A DNA stretch of 51,156 bases from NCBI GenBank assembly GCA_012965515.1, contig DTSE01000453.1:1-51156 (forward strand). Reading direction: 5' to 3'. This stretch comes from Candidatus Melainabacteria bacterium. Lineage in GTDB: Bacteria > Cyanobacteriota > Vampirovibrionia > Obscuribacterales > Obscuribacteraceae. The position numbers and the translations under genes were made by a program. Under the pieces are notes generated by a model. The model saw only the letters and a program-made list of their open reading frames with translations, was not told where the DNA came from and ran no database searches. Below, piece after piece: positions 43,678 through 51,156 of the stretch. The first letter of the stretch is position 1, and each line of letters starts with the position of its first letter.

Positions 43678-46212
43678 CTAGATCAAGCAAGTCTTGCCTT
43701 GTGGAACCTTCAGTCCGGCTTCGTGTTGGCAATATTCTTTCAGTTCGACCTTAACCGGTTTTACTTTCCAAATCTCCTCGCAATATTCGCGAATCGAGCG
43801 ATCAGATGAGAACTTGCCCATGCGCGCTACGTTGTAGATAGACTTGCGAGTCCACTCGTCGTGCCGCTTGAACGCCGCACCGACCTTCATTTGGCACTCT
43901 ACATATGACGCGAAATCTGCCAGCACCATAAAGGGATCGTCTGCCAACAAATTGTTGATAAGCGGGCGGAACAGGTCCGGATCGCCATGCGAGAAGTGAC
44001 CAGAGCTAAGAATATCGATTACATTCTTCAATTGCTGATTCTTCTCATAGTAGTGATACGGGTTGTATCCCTTCGCTTTCAGCGCCGCAGCCTCTTCTGC
44101 GTTCATTCCAAACAGGAAGAAGTTTTCCGGTCCTGCTTCTTCGCGTATCTCGATATTGGCGCCGTCTAGAGTACCTATCGTCACCGCTCCATTTAGTGCG
44201 AACTTCATGTTACCTGTCCCTGAAGCTTCTTTTCCGGCAAGAGAAACTTGCTCACTCAAATCGGCAGCAGGATAAACACGCTGTCCAAGGCTGACACAGA
44301 AATCAGGCAAGAACGCCACCTTAATGATCTTGCTTATCTTCGGATCGTTATTGACCACTTCTGCGATCGAATTGATCAACTTGATGATGAGCTTCGCCAT
44401 GTAATATCCAGGCGCAGCCTTGCCACCGAAGATAAATGTTCGTGGTTGAACATCCAAGTTCGGATTCTCTTTAAGCAGATTGTAGAGCGCCACTATATGC
44501 AGTGCGCTCAAATGTTGCCTCTTATACTCGTGAATACGTTTCACTTGAATGTCGAACATCGATTCTGGGTCGACACTCAAGTCCAGACGATTCTGAATCC
44601 AGTTAGCCAAAACGACTTTGTTGTGCGCCTTTACGTCACTCCATTCTTTGCGGAAGCTGGCATCCTCGACATACTTCTCCAGCCCCTTGAGCTGATCAAG
44701 TTCTTTGATCCAACCGTCACCAATCTTACTTGTGATCAACTTGGTCATTTTGGGATTGGAAAGAACCATCCAGCGGCGCGGGGTCACCCCGTTAGTCTTG
44801 TTGTTGAACTTTTCTGGCGAGATCTGGTAGAAGTCGTGCAGGGTGTGTTTCTGCAAAAGTTCTGTGTGCAGTGCAGCAACACCATTAATTGAATGGCTGC
44901 CGACCGATGCAAGATTTGCCATGCGCACAAAGCGCTCGCCTGTTTCATCAATGATCGAAAGTCTTTGAATTAGACCATCATCACCGGGATACTTCTCGGC
45001 AATATCGTCGAGAAAACGACGATTGATCTCGAAGATGATCTCCATGTGCCTCGGCAACAGATCAGACAACAACTTGATCGGCCACCGTTCCAGGGCCTCG
45101 GGCAAAAGAGTGTGATTGGTGTAGCCGAGAGTCTTAGTGGTGATGTCCCAAGCCGTATCCCATTCAACATCATGATCGTCTACAAGAATTCGCATCAGTT
45201 CCGGAACGGCAATCGAAGGATGCGTATCATTCATCTGCGCGGCGAACTTCTCATGGAAATTCAAAATGTCTTCATTCTCACGCAAGTGAAGTTTGACCAT
45301 GTCGGCTAAAGAGCAGGCAACGAAAAAGTATTGCTGCTCAAGACGCAACTGCTTTCCTTGTTGTGAATTGTCGTTGGGGTAGAGAATCTTGGAGATTGTT
45401 TCGGAAGCGATTTTCTCGGCAACAGCTCCTGCGTAGTCACCGCGGTTGAAAGCCTGCAAATTAAGCGACTCAGGTGATTCGGCTCTCCACAAACGAAGAT
45501 TGTTGGCGGTATTGTTTTTGTAGCCTGGTATCGGTGTGTCATATGGAACACCATTGACCGTGCGATCCGGCACCCATTCAACTCGGTAGCGACCTTTATC
45601 GTCTTTGTATTTGCGGGTATATCCACCGAATTTGACTTCCACCGCAGACAAAGGACGCGCAATCTCCCACGGGTTGCCGTAGCGCAACCACTTATCTGTG
45701 ATTTCGACTTGCCAACCGTCGCGAATTTCTTGGTCGAAGATGCCGTACTCATAGCGAATGCCGTAACCAATGGTGGGAATTTCCAGAGTCGCTAGAGAAT
45801 CCAAATAGCAAGCAGCCAGACGACCCAAACCGCCGTTGCCCAAACCAGGCTCCTCTTCCTGCAAAATCAACTCATTAACGTCCAGCCCAGACTCGGCAAG
45901 CGCCTTCTCCATCTGCTCTTCGACGCCCATATTCACCATTGCATTGGCCAGGTGAGGCCCCATAAGAAATTCTGCTGAAAGGTAGCAGACAACGCGGACG
46001 TCTTTTCTGATGTAAGTCTCTAGAGTGTTGAGCCAACGCTGCAAGAGACGATCGCGCACTGTGTACGCGAGCATCATGTAAAGATCGCGCTTATTGGCAA
46101 TCTCAGGAAACTTTCCAACCGCGTAGTAGAGGTTGTCCTCAAGTGCGCGCCGCAAAGTGGGAATGCTCATCCCTGTGCGGTCGTCTTCAACCCTTACTGC
46201 CGTATTTTCCAT
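43678..46212 (-). CDS. glgP: Glycogen/starch phosphorylase
   Basis: 844 aa from ATG 46212, chosen because AAGGA lies 8 nt upstream; the TTG two codons earlier would sit too close to it. GT35 phosphorylase landmarks run throughout: [25 protein letters not shown]-like block ([19 protein letters not shown]), [44 protein letters not shown], and the PLP-lysine motif [15 protein letters not shown] (Lys near 670). It releases glucose-1-phosphate from glycogen or maltodextrin. Length is standard. Monocistronic here; no glycogen synthase or debranching gene in the window. Palindromic repeats sit at its 3' end. Confidence 0.96.
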   Translation of the reverse strand: [844 protein letters not shown]

Positions 46213-46386
46213 ATGCAAATTCCTTAAATCGTAGCGCTGCCAAGTGACGCCCTTGGGACGCCGCCGCGCAAGACGCAGGGCTTATTAAGAAGCGGTTTAT
46301 AGCACACGGAGAGGTTAGAAGTACCAAACTCTAATGTAAGAGTCGAAATGCAGGATAATTAGCTTAATAGCGTTACTAAGAGGCAG

Positions 46387-47394
46387 GTGCGGGACGTGTC
46401 GGGCGAAGGGTTCTTTACCAGTGTTTTAATCCTGGGCGTCTTTGTATTCGCTGTTTTTGGTCCGGTGCTACTTCTTTTCAGATACGTTTCTCCAAAAAAC
46501 AATAAGTTAGGCAACGCAGCCTACAGATTCCCGCCGCCATTTTCGAGCAGTCTGTCTCGCAAAGAAGCGCTCGATGTTGTAGAGGCACGCGTCACACACA
46601 TACAGTCGATTCGCCATAAGTGGAAAACCACTGAAAAGGTGGAGAAAGTTGGGCGCTATCAAGCGATGCTCACTGTGCCGTTCAACCTGTCGGGTGGGGA
46701 AGGACGAGTTTCATTCTTGCTCAATTTGCTTGCCACAAGCAAAGAAGCCGGTGGTTGCACGATTGAATGGAATTACGTGATAATGGCGCCCAACTTTGAG
46801 CCTCCTGGGCTTTCAATTCTCGAAGCCGACGTTTATAAAAACACGACACTGGAGATTCGCGCTGCATTGTTTGCTGCGCAGGGCGATGTTGAAGAGGCTG
46901 AATTTCTTGAATCAAAAACAGAGAGTCCCAGCATTGTATTGCCCGCTGCGCATGAAGCGCTGAAGCGCGACGCTGATGGCTTAGACGTACAAAATAAGGC
47001 TAGCCAGACGGAAAAAGAGAAATTGTTCCAGGATTCGCAGGCAGACATCAGTGCGAACCGCGCGAATGCAACAGAAAAGGCGAAGCAGGAAACACCTACA
47101 TTCGCGGAGTTACGTCCAGCTGATGAAGCCAAACAGGTGGAAGATACCAAACCAGTTGCTGCATCTGAGATACCACAACTCCGGATGCCAGAGATCCAGA
47201 TGCCGTCAATTGATGCAAGCTTTCCTGGATTAAACGTTCAACCGGGCGAGGTTACAAATACTCTTAACTTCTCTCCGCCCGATCCCAAATCTTCCTCAAT
47301 TGCACCAAAAGCGGCGGGCGACAGGTGCGTGAAGTGCAGCCAAGATCGTGATCCCAGTTTTAATTTCTGTCTCTATTGTGGACACACGGATTAA
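46387..47394 (+). CDS. Membrane-anchored protein with C-terminal zinc ribbon, unknown
   Basis: 335 aa from GTG 46387 (AGAGG just upstream; GTG 46396 also possible). One N-terminal membrane helix (VLILGVFVFAVFGPVLLLF) leads to a cytoplasmic globular part (about 45-180: RYQAMLTVPFNLSGGEGRVSFLLNLL). A low-complexity, charged linker follows (about 180-290), with MPEIQMPSIDASFPGL. The end is a zinc ribbon, CVKC-11x-CLYC. The layout resembles zinc-ribbon membrane proteins of unknown function. Palindromic repeats follow its stop codon and separate it from the convergent long repetitive gene. Confidence 0.7.
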   Translation: MRDVSGEGFFTSVLILGVFVFAVFGPVLLLFRYVSPKNNKLGNAAYRFPPPFSSSLSRKEALDVVEARVTHIQSIRHKWKTTEKVEKVGRYQAMLTVPFNLSGGEGRVSFLLNLLATSKEAGGCTIEWNYVIMAPNFEPPGLSILEADVYKNTTLEIRAALFAAQGDVEEAEFLESKTESPSIVLPAAHEALKRDADGLDVQNKASQTEKEKLFQDSQADISANRANATEKAKQETPTFAELRPADEAKQVEDTKPVAASEIPQLRMPEIQMPSIDASFPGLNVQPGEVTNTLNFSPPDPKSSSIAPKAAGDRCVKCSQDRDPSFNFCLYCGHTD

Positions 47395-47402
47395 GCTTGG
47401 GA

Positions 47403-47479
47403 GTGCGGGCGGCTCGCCCGCACCTAAGAGGCACATGCAATGCGCCGGCTACAGAGGCGGGCGATGCATGGCATCGCCC
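47403..47479. repeat. Second palindromic repeat cluster
   Basis: A perfect 9-bp hairpin GTGCGGGCG-GCT-CGCCCGCAC (47403-47423), a partial CATGCAATGCGCC unit, and a perfect hairpin with GGGCGATGC arms around ATG (47459-47479). The last is identical to one unit at 43617-43637, and the order of ATGCAATGCGCC then GATGCATGG units is the same at both places. It runs into the stop codon of the gene at 47480 and separates two convergent genes. Confidence 0.7.
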
Positions 47480-50389
47480 CTACAACCTACGCTTGATGTG
47501 ATCGCGATTGAGAGAGTCTTTGAATTTGGAGATTGGCTTGTGCCTTGACGCAACCAATTGTTGCGCAATGTCCATGAGCTTTTGCCTGGCGACTCTCAGA
47601 ATGCCGGCAGAGTTAAGTGCTAATGGTGGCAAAACAGCGGCATCACCGCCAATGGTGCTGCGACTGAACAAAGATGGTGCCGCACCTGGCACAGGCAAAG
47701 CTCCGGGACCTGCAGAAACAGTCGGCTTTTCACCTCCTTCTACGAACACGCCCAAATGTTCGTTGAGCAGTTCGCGGTCAACCTGAGTTTCAATAACTAT
47801 CGTAATCAAATTCTCCGGTTTGAACTCTTCCTTGTAGAGACGATCGAATGCGGCCACATCCTCAGCGGATGGAATATCGATCAGTTGCCGAGAACGAACT
47901 TCAACGATGCGCTTGCCGTCGATATAGTTCTCTTTGATGTTCGGCAAATTGATGTCCGCGATCAGCCAGGCATAGCGTGCATCATGGTGCAACTCGAAGG
48001 TTGATTCGGCAATGCTGACAAAAGTTTCGTGAGGACCAATGAGTCTTTTGTTTCGATTGTACTTATGTATCTGCAAATAGCGTTTTGTACCCGGAACATC
48101 ATCACTATCGTTGTCGCGAAGCGCGTCACCATCGTATTTTTGAGAAACCTTATGTCCTTTCGAATCCAAAAGGTTCTGACCAGACACTTCATTCTTAGAA
48201 ATAGCTTGCTGTGACTGCTCTGGTTTCAACATGTTTGGCAAGTATGCTTCGATGCCTTGAACTTTCGGAATCTGACTATTGGCATCCGAGCCTTGCGGGT
48301 TCATTTCATCAAAACGTACACGCTTAGCTCCGGCAGCGGCGATGATTGCCGCGAGTGCAATTTCAGCTCCAGTTATATATCGGTCTTGAATGCGCCCCTG
48401 CAAAGTAAGAGTTCGTATTTCCAAACTGGAAACGCCTTGCTCTCTAGCACTCGCTGATTGCCCGTCACGTACCGCGCCAGGTTGGGTCTGCTTTGCCGCT
48501 GCCGCACTCTCCGGAAGACGAGCAGAACTAGCAGGCATCTTTCCATCTGGTTGACGAACACCATCTGGTTGACGAACACCCTCAGGTTGGCGAACACCCT
48601 CAGGTTGGCGAACACCATCGGACTGGCGACCAGTGCTCGACTGCGACTTAGTCCCGGATTTCGAGTCAAGTTTTCCATCCGCCGCGTTTGGTCGACTTTG
48701 CGCGGCAGCATCCGATTGAAACGGCGTCTTCACCTGTGGTCCGCCATCACTTTGAGGAGGCGTTCTGACCGGTCCAGCGGCGTCGCCTTGCACTCGAGAC
48801 GGAAGGGGGCCATCTGGCGTTTTTGATTGAGGAGGAGCGTCAGATGTATGCAAGAATTTAGCTTGAGGAGCTGCGTCAGATTGATGGGGAACTTTTACTT
48901 GCGCTGAGCTCTCTCCTTGCTGTGGAACTCTTGCTTGCGCTGAGTTCTCCGATTGATGTGGCATTCTCACTTGTGGTGAGACATCCGGCTGCTGTAGATT
49001 GCTTTGCCAGCGCAACCCCGAGGGAAAACGCTCTTCCGAAATTCGAACGATTTGCTGCACCTGTTGTTCTGGCATTCGACCTCTAATTTCCGCCAGCGTC
49101 AGTCGACGTTCGGAACCAAGAGGGTTTTGCGATACTTCCATGCCAGCGTACTGTGACTGTTGCTTGAGCGCCTTGTCACTGACCCTTTGCTCCAGGCCGT
49201 TTCCAGGGGAATTTCTCTCATCCAGCACACGCCGCATATTCTCAAACGAAGTACGAAGCTGAACGCCCTCGCCGCGCTGTAAAACATCGCGTCGTAGGGC
49301 ATCGCGTTGTGAACCGTCACGTTGCGCAGCGTTTTGAGTTTTCGTTTCACCAGGAGAACCAATATCTACAGATTTGGAAGTGTTCTGTTTCTCTTGCAGG
49401 TTTGAAAGCTGTCGTTCTTGAGGAGAGCCGTACACTTTATCTTGCGCATCTAGCCGCGGACTCGACTGGCTCTGCTGCGGGTTTTGTTTCACCTCAGCCT
49501 TGGATTCCTGTTGGACACGCGCATCATATCCAGTGCGCCGTTCGAAAGCGCTGACAGCAGGAGACTTACTTTCGCCATCTCTTATCGAGTTGATTGCGGA
49601 TTGATCTACGAGCCTGGCGACAACGGGCTTTGAGTCAGACGAAGCATCCGGTTTAGCCACTGCCGGAGCGATTGCAGATTTAACAGCACCCTCACTCGTA
49701 GCTCTTTCTTTAACGCCCTCAGGCGCGGGTTTGCTTGTATCGCGTAAAACAGATTTCGCAGCATCATGCGAATTAGTTTTTGCAGCTTCATGCGAGACGG
49801 GTTTTGCAGCTTCATGCGAGGCGGGCTTCGCAGCATCCCGCGCCGCCGGTTTCGCAACATCATGCGGGGTTTGCTTTGCCGCTTCGCGAATCGACGGCTT
49901 AGCATCATGTGCAGTCGGCTTCGTCGCGTCACGCGGAGTCGGTTTCACCGCATCATGAGCAGGTGCCCTCACAGCCTCTTGCGGAGCCGTCCGCGCCTTT
50001 TGCTCAATGCCTTTTTCCACATATCGCGTCAGCGAATCTCGATCATAAAGCGGCACCTGTGAAATACTCTTTCGCACGTTGTTAAAGGCGTCCAAATTCT
50101 TGCGGTCAGTTTCACTCAATTGAGTGCTCTTCAGCGCGCCACTGGCGATGCGTTCCTGAACCTCCTTGCCGCGCTGATACTGCAAAGCCAGTTGGGGATT
50201 GATGCTCGATAGAACTTGATCGCCTGAGTGCTGCCCGGAGACCGCGTCCACGGCAAGATTCTTCGCATCACCGACGAGTTGCCCTACAAAACTGAAAGCG
50301 TCGCCGGGCGCGCTGGACTTTTCGGGCTTGGCCTGCTCCTTCGCCTTCGCCTCCGCAGCTCTCTTTTGCTCTTCTTCCGGACTGGTCAT
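47480..50389 (-). CDS. Very long repetitive protein with C-terminal LysM-like domain
   Basis: 969 aa from ATG 50389 (CGGAG 9 nt upstream); ATG 50476 would add 29 residues. The N-terminal 130 residues are helical. Next comes an octapeptide array (xx[R/H][D/E]AAKP, about ten copies), then a Gln/Ser/Pro-rich disordered region with ~11-residue units (PHQSDAAPQ-like) and five GVRQP[E/D] repeats. The last 300 residues include HETFVSIAESTFELHHDARYAWLIADIN...DGKRIVEV-RQLIDIPS, which follows the LysM plan in degenerate form. No signal peptide is seen. Probably an extracytoplasmic or cell-wall protein with disordered linkers, or a cytoplasmic scaffold. Repetitive parts may vary in length between strains. 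Confidence 0.78.
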   Translation of the reverse strand: MTSPEEEQKRAAEAKAKEQAKPEKSSAPGDAFSFVGQLVGDAKNLAVDAVSGQHSGDQVLSSINPQLALQYQRGKEVQERIASGALKSTQLSETDRKNLDAFNNVRKSISQVPLYDRDSLTRYVEKGIEQKARTAPQEAVRAPAHDAVKPTPRDATKPTAHDAKPSIREAAKQTPHDVAKPAARDAAKPASHEAAKPVSHEAAKTNSHDAAKSVLRDTSKPAPEGVKERATSEGAVKSAIAPAVAKPDASSDSKPVVARLVDQSAINSIRDGESKSPAVSAFERRTGYDARVQQESKAEVKQNPQQSQSSPRLDAQDKVYGSPQERQLSNLQEKQNTSKSVDIGSPGETKTQNAAQRDGSQRDALRRDVLQRGEGVQLRTSFENMRRVLDERNSPGNGLEQRVSDKALKQQSQYAGMEVSQNPLGSERRLTLAEIRGRMPEQQVQQIVRISEERFPSGLRWQSNLQQPDVSPQVRMPHQSENSAQARVPQQGESSAQVKVPHQSDAAPQAKFLHTSDAPPQSKTPDGPLPSRVQGDAAGPVRTPPQSDGGPQVKTPFQSDAAAQSRPNAADGKLDSKSGTKSQSSTGRQSDGVRQPEGVRQPEGVRQPDGVRQPDGKMPASSARLPESAAAAKQTQPGAVRDGQSASAREQGVSSLEIRTLTLQGRIQDRYITGAEIALAAIIAAAGAKRVRFDEMNPQGSDANSQIPKVQGIEAYLPNMLKPEQSQQAISKNEVSGQNLLDSKGHKVSQKYDGDALRDNDSDDVPGTKRYLQIHKYNRNKRLIGPHETFVSIAESTFELHHDARYAWLIADINLPNIKENYIDGKRIVEVRSRQLIDIPSAEDVAAFDRLYKEEFKPENLITIVIETQVDRELLNEHLGVFVEGGEKPTVSAGPGALPVPGAAPSLFSRSTIGGDAAVLPPLALNSAGILRVARQKLMDIAQQLVASRHKPISKFKDSLNRDHIKRRL
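48543..48632. repeat. Five tandem 18-bp repeats inside the repetitive gene
   Basis: Units of 18 bp (CCATCTGGTTGACGAACA twice, CCCTCAGGTTGGCGAACA twice, one diverged) encode GVRQPD/E repeats. The pairwise identity of neighbours shows recent stepwise duplication. Confidence 0.8.
49727..49966. repeat. About ten 24-bp repeats inside the repetitive gene
   Basis: A 24-bp period encoding octapeptides of the form xxHDAAKP. Copies differ at many third positions, so this array is older than the 18-bp one. Confidence 0.7.
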
Positions 50390-50614
50390 GAACAACTCCG
50401 GCATAAACCGTATCGTGTTGTTGGGTTGGTCCGTGGCCCGAAAGCCTTCGAGCCGTCCCCCAATATTTGTACCCATCCAGGCTTCTAACCTCTACAGAGT
50501 GACCATTTTGCGTTTCGGCAGCTTTATGGACTCCGCGATTCCAGAGACAGTATGCCGCAGGGAAACGGCGAGTTTAATGTGTAATTGAACAGTCGATTTT
50601 TGAGCAGACGTCGA

Positions 50615-51156
50615 TTATTTGGTCGGGACAATCATGAGGACCGATTTGACCCGTGTTTCCGGCTCCTTGCCGCAAACCATCTTCAACGCACCGTCCGCAG
50701 AAGCCTTATCAGCAATTGCCATGGTCGTTGATGTTCCGCCATCAAAATTGAGCGCCCTGGTGCAACCTAAATTGCTCAGTACCTGCGCCAATTGCTCGAG
50801 GTTTATGCCAGAAGAAAACTCATCCTGCCCCTTGCCTGCGACGCACAAAATCAGGAAATGGTCGTCGTTGGTGATACCAATGGCGGTGCGAGCCGCAGTT
50901 TTGTTGCAGCCAATCGAATCAACTTGCTTCCCATCGCTACCCGTGCGAATGAAGGCTTCATCCTTAGCCGTCAGCTTGGGCAAAAGTTGCGGCCCGCCAC
51001 CGAGAACATACTGCAATTTGTCATTCTTGGGGTGCACGTCTTTGTGCGCCGCGCTCGTGCTGGCTCCCGCCCCTTTCTTCCCCCCCTGTGGTTGCCCGCT
51101 CCCCCGTCATCCCCCACACCCTTTGCCGATAACTTCCTTCTCTTAGTACTTTATTC
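50615..51156 (-). CDS. Phosphodiester glycosidase (NAGPA-like) domain protein, N-terminus cut by window edge
   Basis: The frame is open to the right edge. The C-terminal 140 residues show the NAGPA/DUF2233 pattern: VLGGGPQLLP, ARTAIGITNDDHFLILCVAGKG, GINLEQLAQVLSNLGCTRALNFDGGTSTTM. Members cleave phosphodiester-linked sugars or act in exopolysaccharide handling. The part before it at the window edge (GGKKGAGASTSAAHKD) is a low-complexity linker, so the domain is attached to something further upstream. The first ~100 nt at the edge is unusually C-rich on the plus strand. Start codon not in the window. Confidence 0.8.

Noticed and set aside
48543-48632. CRISPR-like array from regular 18-bp repeats
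   Set aside because: Repeats are contiguous without unique spacers and encode in-frame peptide repeats within a long gene; no cas genes are present.
51037-51156. Starting the right-edge gene at the GTG at 51037
   Set aside because: The frame remains open to the window edge, and the conserved domain begins too close to that codon; the gene is better treated as cut by the edge.

Overview
The window (about 51 kb, 40 to 50% GC by eye, higher towards the right end) is a densely coded bacterial chromosome segment from a diderm: it has a heavy-metal RND pump with a lipoprotein periplasmic adaptor. It carries no phage, IS element, rRNA, tRNA or CRISPR array that I could recognise. KaiB-fold proteins, SulP transporters, a very long repetitive LysM-like protein, CxxC mini-proteins and many TTG starts suggest a non-photosynthetic relative of Cyanobacteria (Vampirovibrionia/Melainabacteria, Obscuribacter-like). 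That placement is inference, not demonstrated.

Layout. 1-8.6 kb: a cytoplasmic coiled-coil histidine kinase cut by the left edge, a small coiled-coil protein, a membrane/coiled-coil protein, a CzcB/CzcA-type efflux operon (minus), an exported small protein and a zinc-ribbon protein. 8.9-13.3 kb: a GT4 glycosyltransferase, a two-helix membrane mini-protein, a DUF389 membrane protein, a winged-helix-like protein and a GT20 (trehalose-/glucosylglycerol-phosphate synthase type) enzyme. 13.4-17.0 kb: an OmpR-type regulator followed by two tandem paralogous sensor kinases. 17.1-21.7 kb: a minus-strand trio (membrane mini-protein, KaiB-like protein, degenerate GGDEF protein) bracketed by two inverted repeats with identical arms and identical 46-nt spacing, then a PI3/4-kinase-like protein and the N-terminal half of a GT20 enzyme with altered catalytic residues. 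21.8-25.1 kb: a patatin lipase, an exported protein with proline-led heptads and small membrane proteins.

25.1-36.4 kb is an ion-transport block: SulP plus universal stress protein, a divergent second KaiB-like protein, a DUF4239 membrane protein, an ArsB/NhaD permease, an APC permease, two tandem CPA1 Na+/H+ antiporters and a Na+/Ca2+-exchanger-type protein. 36.6-38.6 kb: a third sensor kinase with its regulator. 38.9-43.2 kb: a DUF115-like protein and an operon of universal stress protein, SulP and a divergent beta-carbonic-anhydrase-like protein, preceded by an ArsR-type regulator and a 22-bp palindrome. 43.5-51.2 kb: glycogen phosphorylase, a zinc-ribbon membrane protein, a roughly 970-residue repetitive protein and a phosphodiester-glycosidase domain protein cut by the right edge. 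Palindromic repeats sit flush against two of these stop codons.

Together the genes read as a stress and homeostasis neighbourhood: ion, pH and possibly bicarbonate movement, metal export, compatible solute and glycogen turnover, under several two-component systems. The least explained parts are the KaiB-like proteins without KaiC, the bracketed trio, the SulP/carbonic-anhydrase-like operon, and the kinase-like protein paired with a half GT20 protein.
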